From the NCBI RefSeq assembly GCF_014201335.1, contig NZ_JACHEB010000014.1, positions 62,001-126,000 of the forward strand: DNA of 64,000 bases, in the 5' to 3' direction. Positions within the stretch are counted from its first letter, which is position 1. The number at the start of each line of letters is the position of its first letter. This stretch comes from Tunturiibacter gelidiferens (GTDB lineage Bacteria; Acidobacteriota; Terriglobia; Terriglobales; Acidobacteriaceae). The notes under the pieces were generated by a model, which saw only the letters and a list, made by a program, of their open reading frames with translations, had not been told where the DNA came from and did no database searches. Shown one piece after another: positions 17,560 to 27,021 of this stretch. A program made the translations under genes and the position numbers.

Positions 17560-18059
17560 TGGTTGAGCCATGGCTGCGAGGGACGCTGACCGAGGTGGAC
17601 GCGCTGCGACGACAGGTGCTGCACGCCTTTGAACTCGCGGCCGAGGACATCGAGCGATGGTGCGCCGGATTGAGCGATGTGGGAATGAATGCACGACCAT
17701 TCGGAATCGCGCCCGTAGCGTTTCATCTCCGGCATATAGCGCGAAGCCTCGACCGCCTGCTGACCTACGCAGAGGGAAGGACCTTGAGCGGGGACCAGAT
17801 GGACGCGCTCGCCAGTGAGATGGAGAACGGCGCTTTTGCAGAGGTAGTCTTGGCCGAGGTGCAAGCCGGATTGGGCGAATCGCGACGGCGAGTATTGATG
17901 ATTTCGCGGCAGAGTTACGAAGAGCCGTGCGGTGTCGGCCGTGCGATGTTGCCGAGTACAGTCGGCGGCCTGCTCGTTCACTGCGCAGAGCATACGCAGC
18001 GACACGTCGGGCAGGCTGTCACTACGGCGAAGGTCGTAATGGGTTTGCGGGCGGAATGA
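17559..18059 (+). CDS. DinB-family four-helix protein
   Basis: A 166-residue protein with the DinB/YfiT metal-binding four-helix bundle pattern: His residues in FHLRHIARSLDR and in HCAEHTQRHVGQ that would bind a divalent metal. DinB-like proteins include bacillithiol S-transferases (BstA), which is of interest because bshA is present in this window, but this gene cannot be assigned to that group on sequence alone. It overlaps the DUF1203 gene by one base. Confidence 0.75.
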   Translation: MVEPWLRGTLTEVDALRRQVLHAFELAAEDIERWCAGLSDVGMNARPFGIAPVAFHLRHIARSLDRLLTYAEGRTLSGDQMDALASEMENGAFAEVVLAEVQAGLGESRRRVLMISRQSYEEPCGVGRAMLPSTVGGLLVHCAEHTQRHVGQAVTTAKVVMGLRAE

Positions 18060-18174
18060 TCCGCAGGCTCTCTAAAATAACGATCGAGATCATCCCATAG
18101 GTGGAACGAAAGCTCGCCCATTTGCATGGTTGACTCGCCCCACCTGGTCGCGTTGAATCGCTGCGAGGAAGAAC

Positions 18175-19401
18175 ATGCCAGAGACGCAGGAGATTCAAGT
18201 TGTAAGGAGCAAGACCGGATATTTTCTCGCATTGGCGTCAGTGTTTGCCGCCATTTCAGCCGCGTGTGTGATGATTCCGATGTTTGTGATTCGCCCGTTT
18301 CGCCCGCAGGGTGCGCGGGAACTCGAGATCGCTCTGACCGTTCGTCACGCTGGCCCATGGCTGGCGGGCTTCTGCGCCGGGGCAGTTCTGCTGGTGATGT
18401 TGAGAGTGTGGAAGACGGCGAAGCTGGGAGCTCGAGTTGCGATTGCTAGCCTGTTTATGGTGGCCTTCGCCGGTGCGATTCTCACGCACGTCAACATCTT
18501 CGAAAAGATGTTCCATCCGTACGACTCACCCTCTTTCGAGAGTGCGGCTGAAGCGCCGATCGATTCGGATGACAAGGTGCTGGCGGTCAGGGTGGGAACC
18601 GAGGCGCGGGCTTATCCGATACGAACCATGGGCTATCACCATATTGTGAACGACACAGTGGGCGGGACCCCGATCGCCGTGACGTATTGCACCTTATGCC
18701 ACACAGGGCTGGTGTGGAGTCGCATCGTCGAAGGGAAGCTGCTGCACTTTCGCCTGGCGGGAATCAACAACGGAAACGCTCTGTTGAGAGACGAACAGAC
18801 AAATAGCATCTGGCAGCAAAGCACGGGCGAGGCAATCTTCGGCCCGTTGAAGGGTCAGCAACTGAAGCTGGTTCATAGCGACGAGCTAAGCTTCGCTTTA
18901 TGGAAGAGCGAGCAGCGAAACGGCCAGGTACTGAAATCGGATGCTCTGTATGCGGCGGAGTACGACCCAAAAGACTGGGAGAAACATGTCGCGAGGACAC
19001 CAACGGTGGTGGACACGACAAAATCCGGAATAGGCCCGCATGAGCTGATGCTTGGGATCATTGTCGCGGACCAGAGCAAAGCCTATCCGATTGAAGCAAT
19101 CCTCCGGACAAAATTGATTCAGGACCGGGTCGGAGATCTGCCACTCCTAGTAGTGGTCGGGCCTGATCAAGCATCGATTAGGGTCTTCGAAGGAAAGCTT
19201 GAGAATGAGCCCCTGACCTTTGCCAGAGGCGCAGCCGATCAGGGAATGAGCGACGTCGAGACCGGCAGCATCTGGAACTTTCAGGGATGCGCGGTAGAGG
19301 GAAAGCTCGCAGGACGTTGCTTAGTGAAAATCGACTCGCACAAAGACTACTGGTTCGATTGGATGAATCACCACCCTCAATCAGCCGTGTTTCGAGGTTG
19401 A
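18175..19401 (+). CDS. DUF3179 domain membrane protein
   Basis: A 408-residue protein with three N-terminal transmembrane helices (about residues 14-37, 58-78 and 87-106) followed by a large DUF3179 domain. The domain is marked by ARAYPIRTMGYHHIVNDTV and TYCTLCHTGLVWSR, whose two Cys residues and His are family hallmarks. The function of DUF3179 is unknown. The gene stands alone and is convergent with ribA, with only one base between the two stop codons. Confidence 0.8.
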   Translation: MPETQEIQVVRSKTGYFLALASVFAAISAACVMIPMFVIRPFRPQGARELEIALTVRHAGPWLAGFCAGAVLLVMLRVWKTAKLGARVAIASLFMVAFAGAILTHVNIFEKMFHPYDSPSFESAAEAPIDSDDKVLAVRVGTEARAYPIRTMGYHHIVNDTVGGTPIAVTYCTLCHTGLVWSRIVEGKLLHFRLAGINNGNALLRDEQTNSIWQQSTGEAIFGPLKGQQLKLVHSDELSFALWKSEQRNGQVLKSDALYAAEYDPKDWEKHVARTPTVVDTTKSGIGPHELMLGIIVADQSKAYPIEAILRTKLIQDRVGDLPLLVVVGPDQASIRVFEGKLENEPLTFARGAADQGMSDVETGSIWNFQGCAVEGKLAGRCLVKIDSHKDYWFDWMNHHPQSAVFRG

Positions 19402-19402
19402 G

Positions 19403-20068
19403 CTAGTTGACGAGGTGGCCCATCTTCTCGCGCTTGGTCTGCAGGTAACGCTCATTGGTCGGTTCGCTTGGCACCTCGGCGGAGATGCGCTCAACCACCT
19501 TGATTCCGGCAACTTCCAATGCTTCTACTTTCTCAGGGTTGTTCGTGATGAGCCGCACCTCGTTGACACCCAGTTGCTTGAGGATTTGTGCAGGCAGCTC
19601 GAAGTGCCGGCAGTCGGCTTCGTAACCAAGTTCGAGATTCGCTTCGATGGTGTCCAGACCCTTATCCTGGAGCTCATATGCGCGCAATTTGGCCATCAGA
19701 CCAATGCCGCGTCCCTCCTGCTGTTCGTAGAGCAGAATGCCGTTGCCTTCGTCGGTGATCAGGGCCATGGCAAGTTCGAGCTGTTGCCGGCAATCGCAGC
19801 GTAAGGAGTGGAAGACGTCTCCGGTGAGGCACTGCGAGTGAATCCGTACAAGCGGAGGTGCCGAGTGAATGTCCCCCATTACCAAAGCAACAGCTCCCTC
19901 CACCCGTACGGCTGGTGGCGGAATGTTGTCGTTGCATGCAGCGGGGTTTTCGATGACGCCTTCAAAGCCAAGAATACGGAACTGTCCCCAACGGGTGGGA
20001 AATTCGGCGTCGGCTATTTTGGTCACACTGGCGAACGGCATCTCTTGATTATACGTTTCCTGCTTCAT
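19403..20068 (-). CDS. ribA: GTP cyclohydrolase II
   Basis: A 221-residue RibA enzyme that opens GTP to the first riboflavin precursor. The zinc site Cys residues are in SQCLTGDVFHSLRCDCRQQL, and the catalytic region has YEQQEGRGIGLMAK and a C-terminal LITNNPEKVEALE. The RibB (DHBP synthase) domain often fused to RibA is absent. The frame is open far upstream, but the ATG at 20068 is where the protein begins to look conserved; a Met nine codons later is possible. No FMN riboswitch is visible upstream. Confidence 0.92.
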   Translation of the reverse strand: MKQETYNQEMPFASVTKIADAEFPTRWGQFRILGFEGVIENPAACNDNIPPPAVRVEGAVALVMGDIHSAPPLVRIHSQCLTGDVFHSLRCDCRQQLELAMALITDEGNGILLYEQQEGRGIGLMAKLRAYELQDKGLDTIEANLELGYEADCRHFELPAQILKQLGVNEVRLITNNPEKVEALEVAGIKVVERISAEVPSEPTNERYLQTKREKMGHLVN

Positions 20069-20132
20069 GCCGATTAGATTGCATAACCAGCCTATTGGAT
20101 GCGAAGTTGCTGGACCGGCGTAAAGTAATGAT

Positions 20133-21536
20133 GTGACCCAGCCCGATCCCAAGCTGATTCTGATTACGTTGCTGATAGAACTCGGCGTCGCCGCGGCGGT
20201 TTCGAGTTCGTTGGCGCGGTCCAGAAGCTTCAAGAATCTTCTCCTTTTGGAGCGCCGAACTCCTCGGCAGACAGTGTGGCTGGTCATCATCATCTGCGCT
20301 CCACTGACCCTGGGGGTTTTGGTTCGGACCATGGTGCCGAACTTTCTGGCGGCCGACTTATCCTTCGAGACCACGATTCTTCTGGGAATTCTGGTCGGAC
20401 CCCTGGCCGCGATGGCTGGCGGGGCAACGCTGGCGATCCCGGCGGTGCTCCACCATGAATATTGGGCTCTTCCGGTCAACCTTTCGATTGCCGCGATCTT
20501 TGGAGCCTTCGGCCGCTTCGCCGACCCGGAAGACGTGTGGTCGTTCTCGCCCATGATCGACCTGAGCATCTACCGATGGGTGACGCGAAATCTGCGCCGG
20601 CCGCAGCTCGATCGCCAGATTCTCTTGTTGCTCCTGGTGGCTGGCATGCAACTCGCAACCAGCGCGCTGTCGCACTACTTCCCCAGATACTTCTTCGAAC
20701 TCAACTCGAGAGAGTGGTGGGTGCAACTGCTGATCTGCGCCACTGCGCCGATTGTCGTCGGAATTCCGCTCAAGATCTGGAACGCAGTTCGAGTCGAAAG
20801 AAAACTGGAAGAGCAGGGGAGGCTGTTGCTCGAGGCACGACTCGACGCCCTCCAGCGTCAGATCAATCCGCACTTCCTGTTCAACACGCTCAACTCGATC
20901 ACCTCGCTGGTTCGTTCCCAGCCTGAGCTTGCGCGAGAGATGATCGTCAAACTCGCCAACATCCTGCGTGTGCTGCTAAAAGACCGGGAGGCCTTCCTTC
21001 CGCTTCGTGAGGAGCTCCGTTTCACCGACGACTACCTGGATATCGAGGTGGTGCGGTTTGGCGAAAAACTTAAGGTCATCAAAGAGATCGCCGACAACAC
21101 TCTCGACATTGTGGTGCCGGGGATGCTCCTGCAGCCGCTGATTGAAAACAGCATCAAGCACGGTCTCGAGCCGCGAATCAGCGGCGGTACGGTCACCCTG
21201 CGCAGCCGCATCACCGATCAAGGGCGCCTGCTGGTGGAGGTAGAAGACGACGGCGTCGGAATAGCACCTGAACGGATCGACGTTTCTTCGGTGAGCGGGC
21301 TGGTGCGTTCAGGGAATGGAATCGGGGTACGGAACGTCCGGGAGCGCATGCAGGTGCTGTACGGCAATCTCGCGACGGTGGAGATTAACAGCCGTCCGGG
21401 CCGGGGAACGAAAGTCACGCTACTGATGCCGATTCTCGACGCCGGAGCAGAGACCTGGGGACCCCTCGGCGCCGCAGCCGGTCAGGCAATCAGTCACATG
21501 GTCGATGATGCAGTTCGTGCAATGACGCGGTCGTAA
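20133..21536 (+). CDS. LytS/YehU-type membrane sensor histidine kinase
   Basis: A 467-residue kinase. The first 200 residues contain about six transmembrane helices. The His_kinase (LytS) domain follows, with the phospho-acceptor His in RQINPHFLFNTLNSITSLV, an N-box LLQPLIENSIKHGLEPRISGG and a G-box DDGVGIAP and GNGIGVRNVRERM. Such kinases normally pair with a LytTR response regulator, but none is adjacent, so it is an orphan here. The start is GTG, divergent from ribA with 64 bases between them. Confidence 0.88.
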   Translation: MTQPDPKLILITLLIELGVAAAVSSSLARSRSFKNLLLLERRTPRQTVWLVIIICAPLTLGVLVRTMVPNFLAADLSFETTILLGILVGPLAAMAGGATLAIPAVLHHEYWALPVNLSIAAIFGAFGRFADPEDVWSFSPMIDLSIYRWVTRNLRRPQLDRQILLLLLVAGMQLATSALSHYFPRYFFELNSREWWVQLLICATAPIVVGIPLKIWNAVRVERKLEEQGRLLLEARLDALQRQINPHFLFNTLNSITSLVRSQPELAREMIVKLANILRVLLKDREAFLPLREELRFTDDYLDIEVVRFGEKLKVIKEIADNTLDIVVPGMLLQPLIENSIKHGLEPRISGGTVTLRSRITDQGRLLVEVEDDGVGIAPERIDVSSVSGLVRSGNGIGVRNVRERMQVLYGNLATVEINSRPGRGTKVTLLMPILDAGAETWGPLGAAAGQAISHMVDDAVRAMTRS

Positions 21537-22645
21537 TAATCCTCATAGAGTGGAATGACTCGTGAGGCGCAGAAGTGATCCTGCGCAGTTTTTCGGCCCG
21601 CTCGCGCCATTGCTTCAAGGCGTTGTTGATCTCCCAGCAACGCAATCGCAGCGGTGGACATGGAATCAACGTCGCCCACCTTGAAGAGAAGGCCATTGTG
21701 GCCATCCTCGATGAGTTCGGGCACGCCGCCAACGAGTGTGCCAATAGTTGGAACACTGCAAGCCATAGCTTCGAGTGCGGCCAGCCCGAACGACTCCATC
21801 TCGCTCGGCATCAGCATCAGATCGGCCAACGGCAGCAGCTCGTTGACGTTATCCTGCTTGCCGATGAAATGAATGCGATCCTGCACGTCATACTCCCTCG
21901 CCAGATACTCGGCGACACTACGGTCAGGGCCATCGCCAATTAGCATCAGGCGCGCCGGCATCGCCTTGGCGACGCGTGCAAAGACCTTCACTACGTCCTG
22001 AATGCGCTTGACCGGCCGAAAATTTGACAGATGAACCAGGAGCCGTTCATTCGACTCTGCGAAGCGTGGACGCATCTTGGCCACCAGTTCTGGATCGCGG
22101 AAGTAAACATCGCAGTTGACGAAGTTCCGGATAACCTCAATCTCGGAAGTGATAGCGAAGGCATCGCGAGTGCGATCGCGGAGGTAGCTCGAGATGCTCG
22201 TGACGCCGTCAGACTCCTCAATGCCGAACTTCGTAATAGGCAGATACGACCGGTCAAGACCAACCAGTGTGATGTCGGTGCCATGAAGCGTAGTGATGAA
22301 GGGAAGATGAATTCCACGCGTGGCGAGCATCTGGCGGGCTAGCAGAGCGCTGACAGAATGAGGAATTGCATAGTGAACATGCAAAAGATTCAGCGAATAG
22401 AACTCAGCCACCTCCGCCATGCGAGTTGCCAGCGCAAGGTCGTATGGCGGGTGTTCAAACAACGGATAGTTTGAAACCGCGACCTCGTGAAAGTGAATGT
22501 TCGATTCGCGTCCACTCAGGCGAAAGGGCTGAGAGTACGTAATGAAGTGAATCTCGTGGCCTCGGGCAGCGAGCTCAATGCCAAGCTCGGTAGCGACGAC
22601 GCCGCTGCCGCCGTATGTGGGATAACATGTGATGCCAATCTTCAT
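21494..22645 (-). CDS. bshA: N-acetyl-alpha-D-glucosaminyl L-malate synthase BshA
   Basis: A 383-residue GT4 glycosyltransferase that joins GlcNAc to L-malate, the first step of bacillithiol synthesis. The N-terminus MKIGITCYPTYGGSGVVATELG, the LLHVHYAIPHSVSA motif and ITTLHGTDITLVG are hallmark BshA sequences. The GT4 donor site appears as SEMESFGLAALEAMAC. I chose the ATG at 22645 because the conserved N-terminus starts there, though the frame continues upstream. The last 43 bases overlap the 3' end of the LytS-type gene on the other strand. A ChbG-type deacetylase gene lies just upstream. Confidence 0.92.
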   Translation of the reverse strand: MKIGITCYPTYGGSGVVATELGIELAARGHEIHFITYSQPFRLSGRESNIHFHEVAVSNYPLFEHPPYDLALATRMAEVAEFYSLNLLHVHYAIPHSVSALLARQMLATRGIHLPFITTLHGTDITLVGLDRSYLPITKFGIEESDGVTSISSYLRDRTRDAFAITSEIEVIRNFVNCDVYFRDPELVAKMRPRFAESNERLLVHLSNFRPVKRIQDVVKVFARVAKAMPARLMLIGDGPDRSVAEYLAREYDVQDRIHFIGKQDNVNELLPLADLMLMPSEMESFGLAALEAMACSVPTIGTLVGGVPELIEDGHNGLLFKVGDVDSMSTAAIALLGDQQRLEAMARAGRKTAQDHFCASRVIPLYEDYYDRVIARTASSTM

Positions 22646-22750
22646 AGTCTTCCCATACTTTGGAGTTGCGTGCGTTGCTTCGGGTATTGGACGAAACAGA
22701 GTTCCTGTAAGACTCCCTCGCCTCTTCACAGTTACCACACAAAGATACTG

Positions 22751-23620
22751 CTAAGCGCCAAGGTCCCCATAGTTGATGAGCTGCGGCGCGTTTGGTTGCA
22801 AAGACCATGCAGGAAGTTCGGTGAGCAGCGCCTTCCGTTCGACATCGCGATGAGTCCGGAGTCGAGTGGTGACGCGATCCAGATCACCATCGTTGTAGCC
22901 AGGGTGACAGCAAAGCTCGAAGGTCCCTTCCGCAGGCAGCGCATGGAGAAGTTGGCGCAGAGTGGGAGCGTCAAGATGGCCGGTCGCGGAAATGCCAATC
23001 GTTCCGTCCGTGGTGAGCACTCGTGCATCGCGGATCTGTACCTGGCTCTCGAACCTATGCTGAAAATTGCCGAGCAGCTTCACCTGAAGGCGGCGAAGCC
23101 GGTTGCCGTGCCCTAGAGCGAGACTCCATGGTCGCTCGAACGGATTGCGAATCGCACCGATCGAACAGCGCTCGGCGACACGCAGGAGTGGTCGCGACAC
23201 AGCAGGGAAGAGATGCGTGTGTTTGTGTGTATCCAGGTGAGTGATATGGATGCCAGCGCTCCGCAACTTCTCGACTTGCGCAAGCGCCTCTCGTTCAATC
23301 TCATCTTCGCTGATCTTGCCACGGACGAGCATCTGCACAAAGCCGCCCAGCGAAGGGCGAAAGGTTTTGCGATCGGCGCTCATCAGTGTAGGAATACTCT
23401 GCGGTGGCGAAACAGGAGTGCCGTCGGTGAGAGTAACGTGGCAGCCGACGCCAAGAGCAGGGTTAGCGTGAGCATGCGCGACAGCGTCGTCGAACGCCGC
23501 GCCGGTCGCCATCAGCGTGGCAGAAGTGAGGGCTTTGGCCCGGTGAAGCTCTGCGATGGCGCGGTTGACTCCCTGGGTGAGGCCGAAGTCGTCCGCATTG
23601 ATGATGAGTCGAGCAGGCAT
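22751..23620 (-). CDS. ChbG/HpnK (YdjC) family carbohydrate deacetylase
   Basis: A 289-residue YdjC-like protein. The metal-binding motif NADDFG lies at residues 8-13, followed by GCHVTLTDG, HLDTHKHTHLFP with its metal His residues, and CHPGYND near the C-terminus. Family members deacetylate GlcNAc-containing oligosaccharides (ChbG) or hopanoid-linked sugars (HpnK). It lies 105 bases upstream of bshA on the same strand. Bacillithiol synthesis needs a deacetylase step after BshA, normally done by the unrelated LmbE-type BshB, so the pairing is suggestive but unproven. Confidence 0.85.
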   Translation of the reverse strand: MPARLIINADDFGLTQGVNRAIAELHRAKALTSATLMATGAAFDDAVAHAHANPALGVGCHVTLTDGTPVSPPQSIPTLMSADRKTFRPSLGGFVQMLVRGKISEDEIEREALAQVEKLRSAGIHITHLDTHKHTHLFPAVSRPLLRVAERCSIGAIRNPFERPWSLALGHGNRLRRLQVKLLGNFQHRFESQVQIRDARVLTTDGTIGISATGHLDAPTLRQLLHALPAEGTFELCCHPGYNDGDLDRVTTRLRTHRDVERKALLTELPAWSLQPNAPQLINYGDLGA

Positions 23621-23651
23621 AGATCTCAGTAAAGTTTACTCGGATCTATGA

Positions 23652-23683
23652 GCCCCTGAGCTGCGATCAACAGACTCAGGGGC
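23652..23683 (-). terminator. Hairpin downstream of the GH3 gene's neighbour boundary
   Basis: GCCCCTGAG at 23652-23660 pairs perfectly with CTCAGGGGC at 23675-23683 around a 14-base loop. It lies a few bases after the stop of the GH3 gene and before the deacetylase start on the minus strand, so it probably ends or attenuates GH3 transcription. A T-run is lacking. Confidence 0.55.
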
Positions 23684-23689
23684 CGATGC

Positions 23690-25918
23690 CTACTGAACGT
23701 GCAGCGTCGCCTTGAGCGGAGTATCGCTGGACGACGGCCCCGCTGTCACGTTGTACTCGCCGGAAAGCAGCTGCCACCCATTTTGATCTGTGTTGAAGAC
23801 CGTAAGCGAGAGCGGATGCAGCGGCAGTGTAACTTCCTTCGATTCGCCGGGGGCCAGTTTCACACGCTGCCATGCCGCCAGCCGCTTATAGTTTTCTTTT
23901 GCGGCTGCAGGCAGAGCGACGTAGACCTGAGCGATCTCGGTGCCTTCCTGCTTGCCGGTGTTGCGAACGGTAAAGTGAACCGTTCGTTTGGCGTCATCCA
24001 CAGTAAGGCCGGAGTACACGTAGGTGGTGTAAGACAAGCCGAAGCCAAAAGGAAACAGCGGCTGCTTGTTCGTCGACTCGAACCACTTGTACCCAACCCT
24101 TGCGCCTTCGCTGTTGTAATTCACATCGAACGGAGCGACCTTGTGCTCTTGGTTCGGACCCGGCGGCACTCCCTCAAGTCCCGGTACCACCGGGTGCGGT
24201 AGCTGGCTTTCATCCTTCGCGAACGTGACTGGAAGCTTGCCCGAAGGATTCACGTCGCCAAAGAGAATGTTTGCCAGTGCCTGCGCCCCGCCGATGCCCG
24301 GATACCACATCTCGACAACGCCCTTTACCTGCTGAATCCAAGGCATACTGACCGGGCCGCCGTTTTCAATCACGACAATGGTGTTCGGGTTTGCTTTGGA
24401 AACTGCTTCGACAAGCGCGTCTTGATTATCCGGCAGCGACAAGGTCACAGCATCCATCCCCTCCTGCATCGGCTGGTTCACAAAGACGATAGCCACAGCA
24501 GAAGACTTCGCGAGCTGTGCGGCCGCAGCCACATCAGCACCGTTTGCATAGCGAACGGACGCGTGCGGCGAATGGGCTTGAAAATTTTTGAGCGGGGAAG
24601 AAGGGAAGTAGATGTGCTCGGTCCAACCTGAGCCACCGGCCTTCGGATCCGCAGCGTTACCGCCCGGTGCATCCACCTGCGCCGATCCGCCGCCCGAGAG
24701 AACGCCAACATCCGCATGCGAGCCAATGATCGCAATCGAGTTCGAAGCAGAGGCCTTCAGTGGAAGGATATGGTCCGAGTTTTTCAGCAGCACAATGCTC
24801 TCTTCAGCAATATGTTGGGCGTTGTCGCGTCCACGGAACGGATCAACCACAGTTCGAACCGGAGGATCATCGACTACTCCCGCCGCAAACATGCTCCGCA
24901 AAATACGATGAACCATGTCGTCGAGGCGCGCCGTCGGAACCTGTCCGCCTTCGACTGCCTTCTTCAGCGGTGCGTTGAAGTAGTTCTCATCGCCAGGCAT
25001 CTCCTGATCGAGCCCATTCAGCGCGGACTTCACGGTACTGTGGGTCGCACCCCAATCCGACACCACCCAGCCCTTGAACTTGAAGTCCTTCTTCAATACT
25101 TCGTTGAGCAGATAATCGTTCTCGCAAGCATGGTCGCCCTCGTATAGATTGTAGGAGCACATCACAGCCGAAGGTTCCGCAATCGCAATGGAAACCTCGA
25201 AGGCGAGCATGTCCGACTCGCGCAACGCCTTCTTGTCGAGCAAAGCATTGACGACGGTGCGCCCTGTCTCCTGATCGTTCAACGCATAGTGCTTGATATC
25301 GCTCATCACATGCTGCGAGAAGACGCCCTTCTCGAGATTGCCCGTCAACGTCCCGGCAAGGATCGGGTCTTCTCCGGCGTACTCGAAGTTGCGGCCGTTG
25401 CGCGGCTCTCGCGTAATATTCACGCCGCCGCCAATCGACATATTCGTGCCCCACGCGCGCAGTTCGCGGCCAATTACAGAGCCATAGAGAAAGGCTGAGT
25501 CCGGATCCCAGCTCGAGGCTGCGCCAAGCGTCGACGGCAGCAGCGTCGCATAGCGTGACTGATAAGCCGCCATGCGAGCACCCACAGCCGAATCCGCAAG
25601 ATCGATTCCGGGAATGCCGAGCCGCTCGATGCCTTCCATGTATCCCGCGGCGAAGTTCGATTTAGCAGGAACGGGATCTGGCGGACGCAGAACACCCCAA
25701 CCTGTTCCGTGAACCATCTGGATCTTTTCATCAAGGGTCATCTCGTGGACTACAAGATCGGCGCGCTCATCCGGCGAGAGTGCCTTATTCATCCACGGCA
25801 TCTTCGAGGTATCCGGTTTGGCCTGGGCGTGTGCTGGCAAAGAACCAAAGGACACCACAGCAAATCCAACCACAATCGACAAGGCACTAAATCTTTTGAA
25901 CTGTTGCCAAAATGACAT
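23690..25918 (-). CDS. Glycoside hydrolase family 3, BglX-type beta-glucosidase
   Basis: A 742-residue secreted enzyme. Residues 1-32 are a signal peptide ending in AHAQA. The GH3 N-terminal barrel carries KHYALNDQETGR and the nucleophile Asp288 in GWVVSDWGATHS; the second alpha/beta domain has AIIGSHADVG; and a C-terminal fibronectin-III-like domain begins near SYTTYVYSGLTV. This is the periplasmic beta-glucosidase layout, acting on beta-linked oligosaccharides. The ATG has AAGGAG upstream with good spacing. NagZ-type activity is less likely because NagZ is much shorter. Confidence 0.93.
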   Translation of the reverse strand: MSFWQQFKRFSALSIVVGFAVVSFGSLPAHAQAKPDTSKMPWMNKALSPDERADLVVHEMTLDEKIQMVHGTGWGVLRPPDPVPAKSNFAAGYMEGIERLGIPGIDLADSAVGARMAAYQSRYATLLPSTLGAASSWDPDSAFLYGSVIGRELRAWGTNMSIGGGVNITREPRNGRNFEYAGEDPILAGTLTGNLEKGVFSQHVMSDIKHYALNDQETGRTVVNALLDKKALRESDMLAFEVSIAIAEPSAVMCSYNLYEGDHACENDYLLNEVLKKDFKFKGWVVSDWGATHSTVKSALNGLDQEMPGDENYFNAPLKKAVEGGQVPTARLDDMVHRILRSMFAAGVVDDPPVRTVVDPFRGRDNAQHIAEESIVLLKNSDHILPLKASASNSIAIIGSHADVGVLSGGGSAQVDAPGGNAADPKAGGSGWTEHIYFPSSPLKNFQAHSPHASVRYANGADVAAAAQLAKSSAVAIVFVNQPMQEGMDAVTLSLPDNQDALVEAVSKANPNTIVVIENGGPVSMPWIQQVKGVVEMWYPGIGGAQALANILFGDVNPSGKLPVTFAKDESQLPHPVVPGLEGVPPGPNQEHKVAPFDVNYNSEGARVGYKWFESTNKQPLFPFGFGLSYTTYVYSGLTVDDAKRTVHFTVRNTGKQEGTEIAQVYVALPAAAKENYKRLAAWQRVKLAPGESKEVTLPLHPLSLTVFNTDQNGWQLLSGEYNVTAGPSSSDTPLKATLHVQ

Positions 25919-26086
25919 CCATGCTCCTTCAAGCTGACTTCGACTTGCTCCCGAAACAATAAATCGCCTGCTTACGAGTCACTGGAAGTCTATACGAACT
26001 AAAACGATATAGGTAAGGGGTTTTGAGCATTTTCGAGGAGATCCAGCATGTCCTCGCTCTCATATCTCACGATGCCATGGGGGCGA

Positions 26087-26509
26087 TCACTTCGCAAAGA
26101 GCTGGCCGATATCGGCGAACGCCTTGAACTCAAGCGCATTCCCCGCAGGATCGAGAAAGAACATCGTCGCCTGCTCGCCCACCTCGCCTTTAAAGCGGAT
26201 GTATGGCTCGATCACAAACTCAACGCGAGCACTTCGAAGCCGCTCAGCCAGCGTCTGCCAAGTCTCCATTGGGAGTACCACGCCGAAGTGAGGGACCGGA
26301 ACATCGTGTCCATCGACAGCATTATGGTGAGCCTTACCGTTCGAGGAGCCAGGTTTCAGATGCGCGACGATCTGGTGGCCGAAGAGATCGAAGTCGATCC
26401 ACTGCGCCGAACTGCGCCCCTCCGGGCAACCGAGGGTCGTTCCATAAAACGTGCGAGCGGCGTCTAGATCGTCGACTGGAAAGGCAATGTGAAAAGGCGT
26501 CAGCGTCAC
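26087..26509 (-). CDS. VOC (glyoxalase/bleomycin-resistance fold) family protein
   Basis: A 140-residue protein with two beta-alpha-beta-beta-beta modules. The N-terminus TLTPFHIAFPVDDLDAARTFYGTTLGCPEG, a central VVLPMETWQTL segment and the C-terminal FFLDPAGNALEFK are typical. Metal-site residues are His in FHIAF and Glu in ALEFK. I chose the GTG at 26509 because AGGAG lies six bases upstream; an ATG five codons earlier has no such site. The substrate is unknown. Confidence 0.8.
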   Translation of the reverse strand: MTLTPFHIAFPVDDLDAARTFYGTTLGCPEGRSSAQWIDFDLFGHQIVAHLKPGSSNGKAHHNAVDGHDVPVPHFGVVLPMETWQTLAERLRSARVEFVIEPYIRFKGEVGEQATMFFLDPAGNALEFKAFADIGQLFAK

Positions 26510-26560
26510 GGTGGTCTCCTGCATCGATCATACGATGCAGAGGACCACCGCCAAACGCGT

Positions 26561-26905
26561 CTAGCCGCGCCGGAATCCCTGATCGTAGCCGCGCACATAC
26601 GCTCTCCTGAACGCATCGCGGTACGGCCCATAAGGCCCTAGAGCGGCGTCGTAGCCCCGTGTGCCATGAAACTTACGATCGTGCTGTGGATGGTATCCGA
26701 AGCCGTTATACAAGTCGCGTGCGCCGTCTTCTGTCCCGGCGCGAAATCCTTCATGATCAGCCTTTGCGATCAATGGAGGAACACTGTTGTAACCAGGCGG
26801 TGGTGGGGGCGGTGGCGAAGCATAGTAGGCGGTGTGTGACGCACATCCGGCCGTGAAAAGACAAGCCGCGGCAGCAACAGGCAATGCAAGATAAGAGAGC
26901 TTCAT
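26561..26905 (-). CDS. Small putative lipoprotein
   Basis: A 114-residue protein with a signal peptide ending at Cys21 (LFTAGC, a slightly unusual lipobox), then a proline run and two similar segments, HEGFRAGTEDGARDLYNG and FRRAYVRGYDQGFRRG, separated by a His/Tyr-rich stretch. The segments resemble short glycine-zipper-like repeats of envelope proteins. It would sit in the outer membrane or periplasm; the function is unknown. Confidence 0.7.
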   Translation of the reverse strand: MKLSYLALPVAAAACLFTAGCASHTAYYASPPPPPPPGYNSVPPLIAKADHEGFRAGTEDGARDLYNGFGYHPQHDRKFHGTRGYDAALGPYGPYRDAFRRAYVRGYDQGFRRG

Positions 26906-27021
26906 AGCGTCCTCGCTATTTCATTCGCGCCCTCAAAATCGGGATGCGATTGAAGGAGTAAACGCTAATCGACGAAAAATGTTGTCATCATCGATAGTCT
27001 TGCGCCGCTCGATCTTTTTTA

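Noticed and set aside
16675..17700. Minus-strand 341-codon frame opposite the osmoprotectant-binding and DUF1203 genes
   Set aside because: It spans three plus-strand genes with clear families and has an Arg/His/Ser-rich shadow composition.
20069..20132. FMN riboswitch before ribA
   Set aside because: Only 64 bases separate ribA from the divergent kinase gene, and none of the conserved FMN-element segments is present.
23690..25918. NagZ-type beta-N-acetylglucosaminidase
   Set aside because: The protein has the full three-domain BglX architecture and signal peptide; the compact NagZ His/Asp dyad region is not seen.
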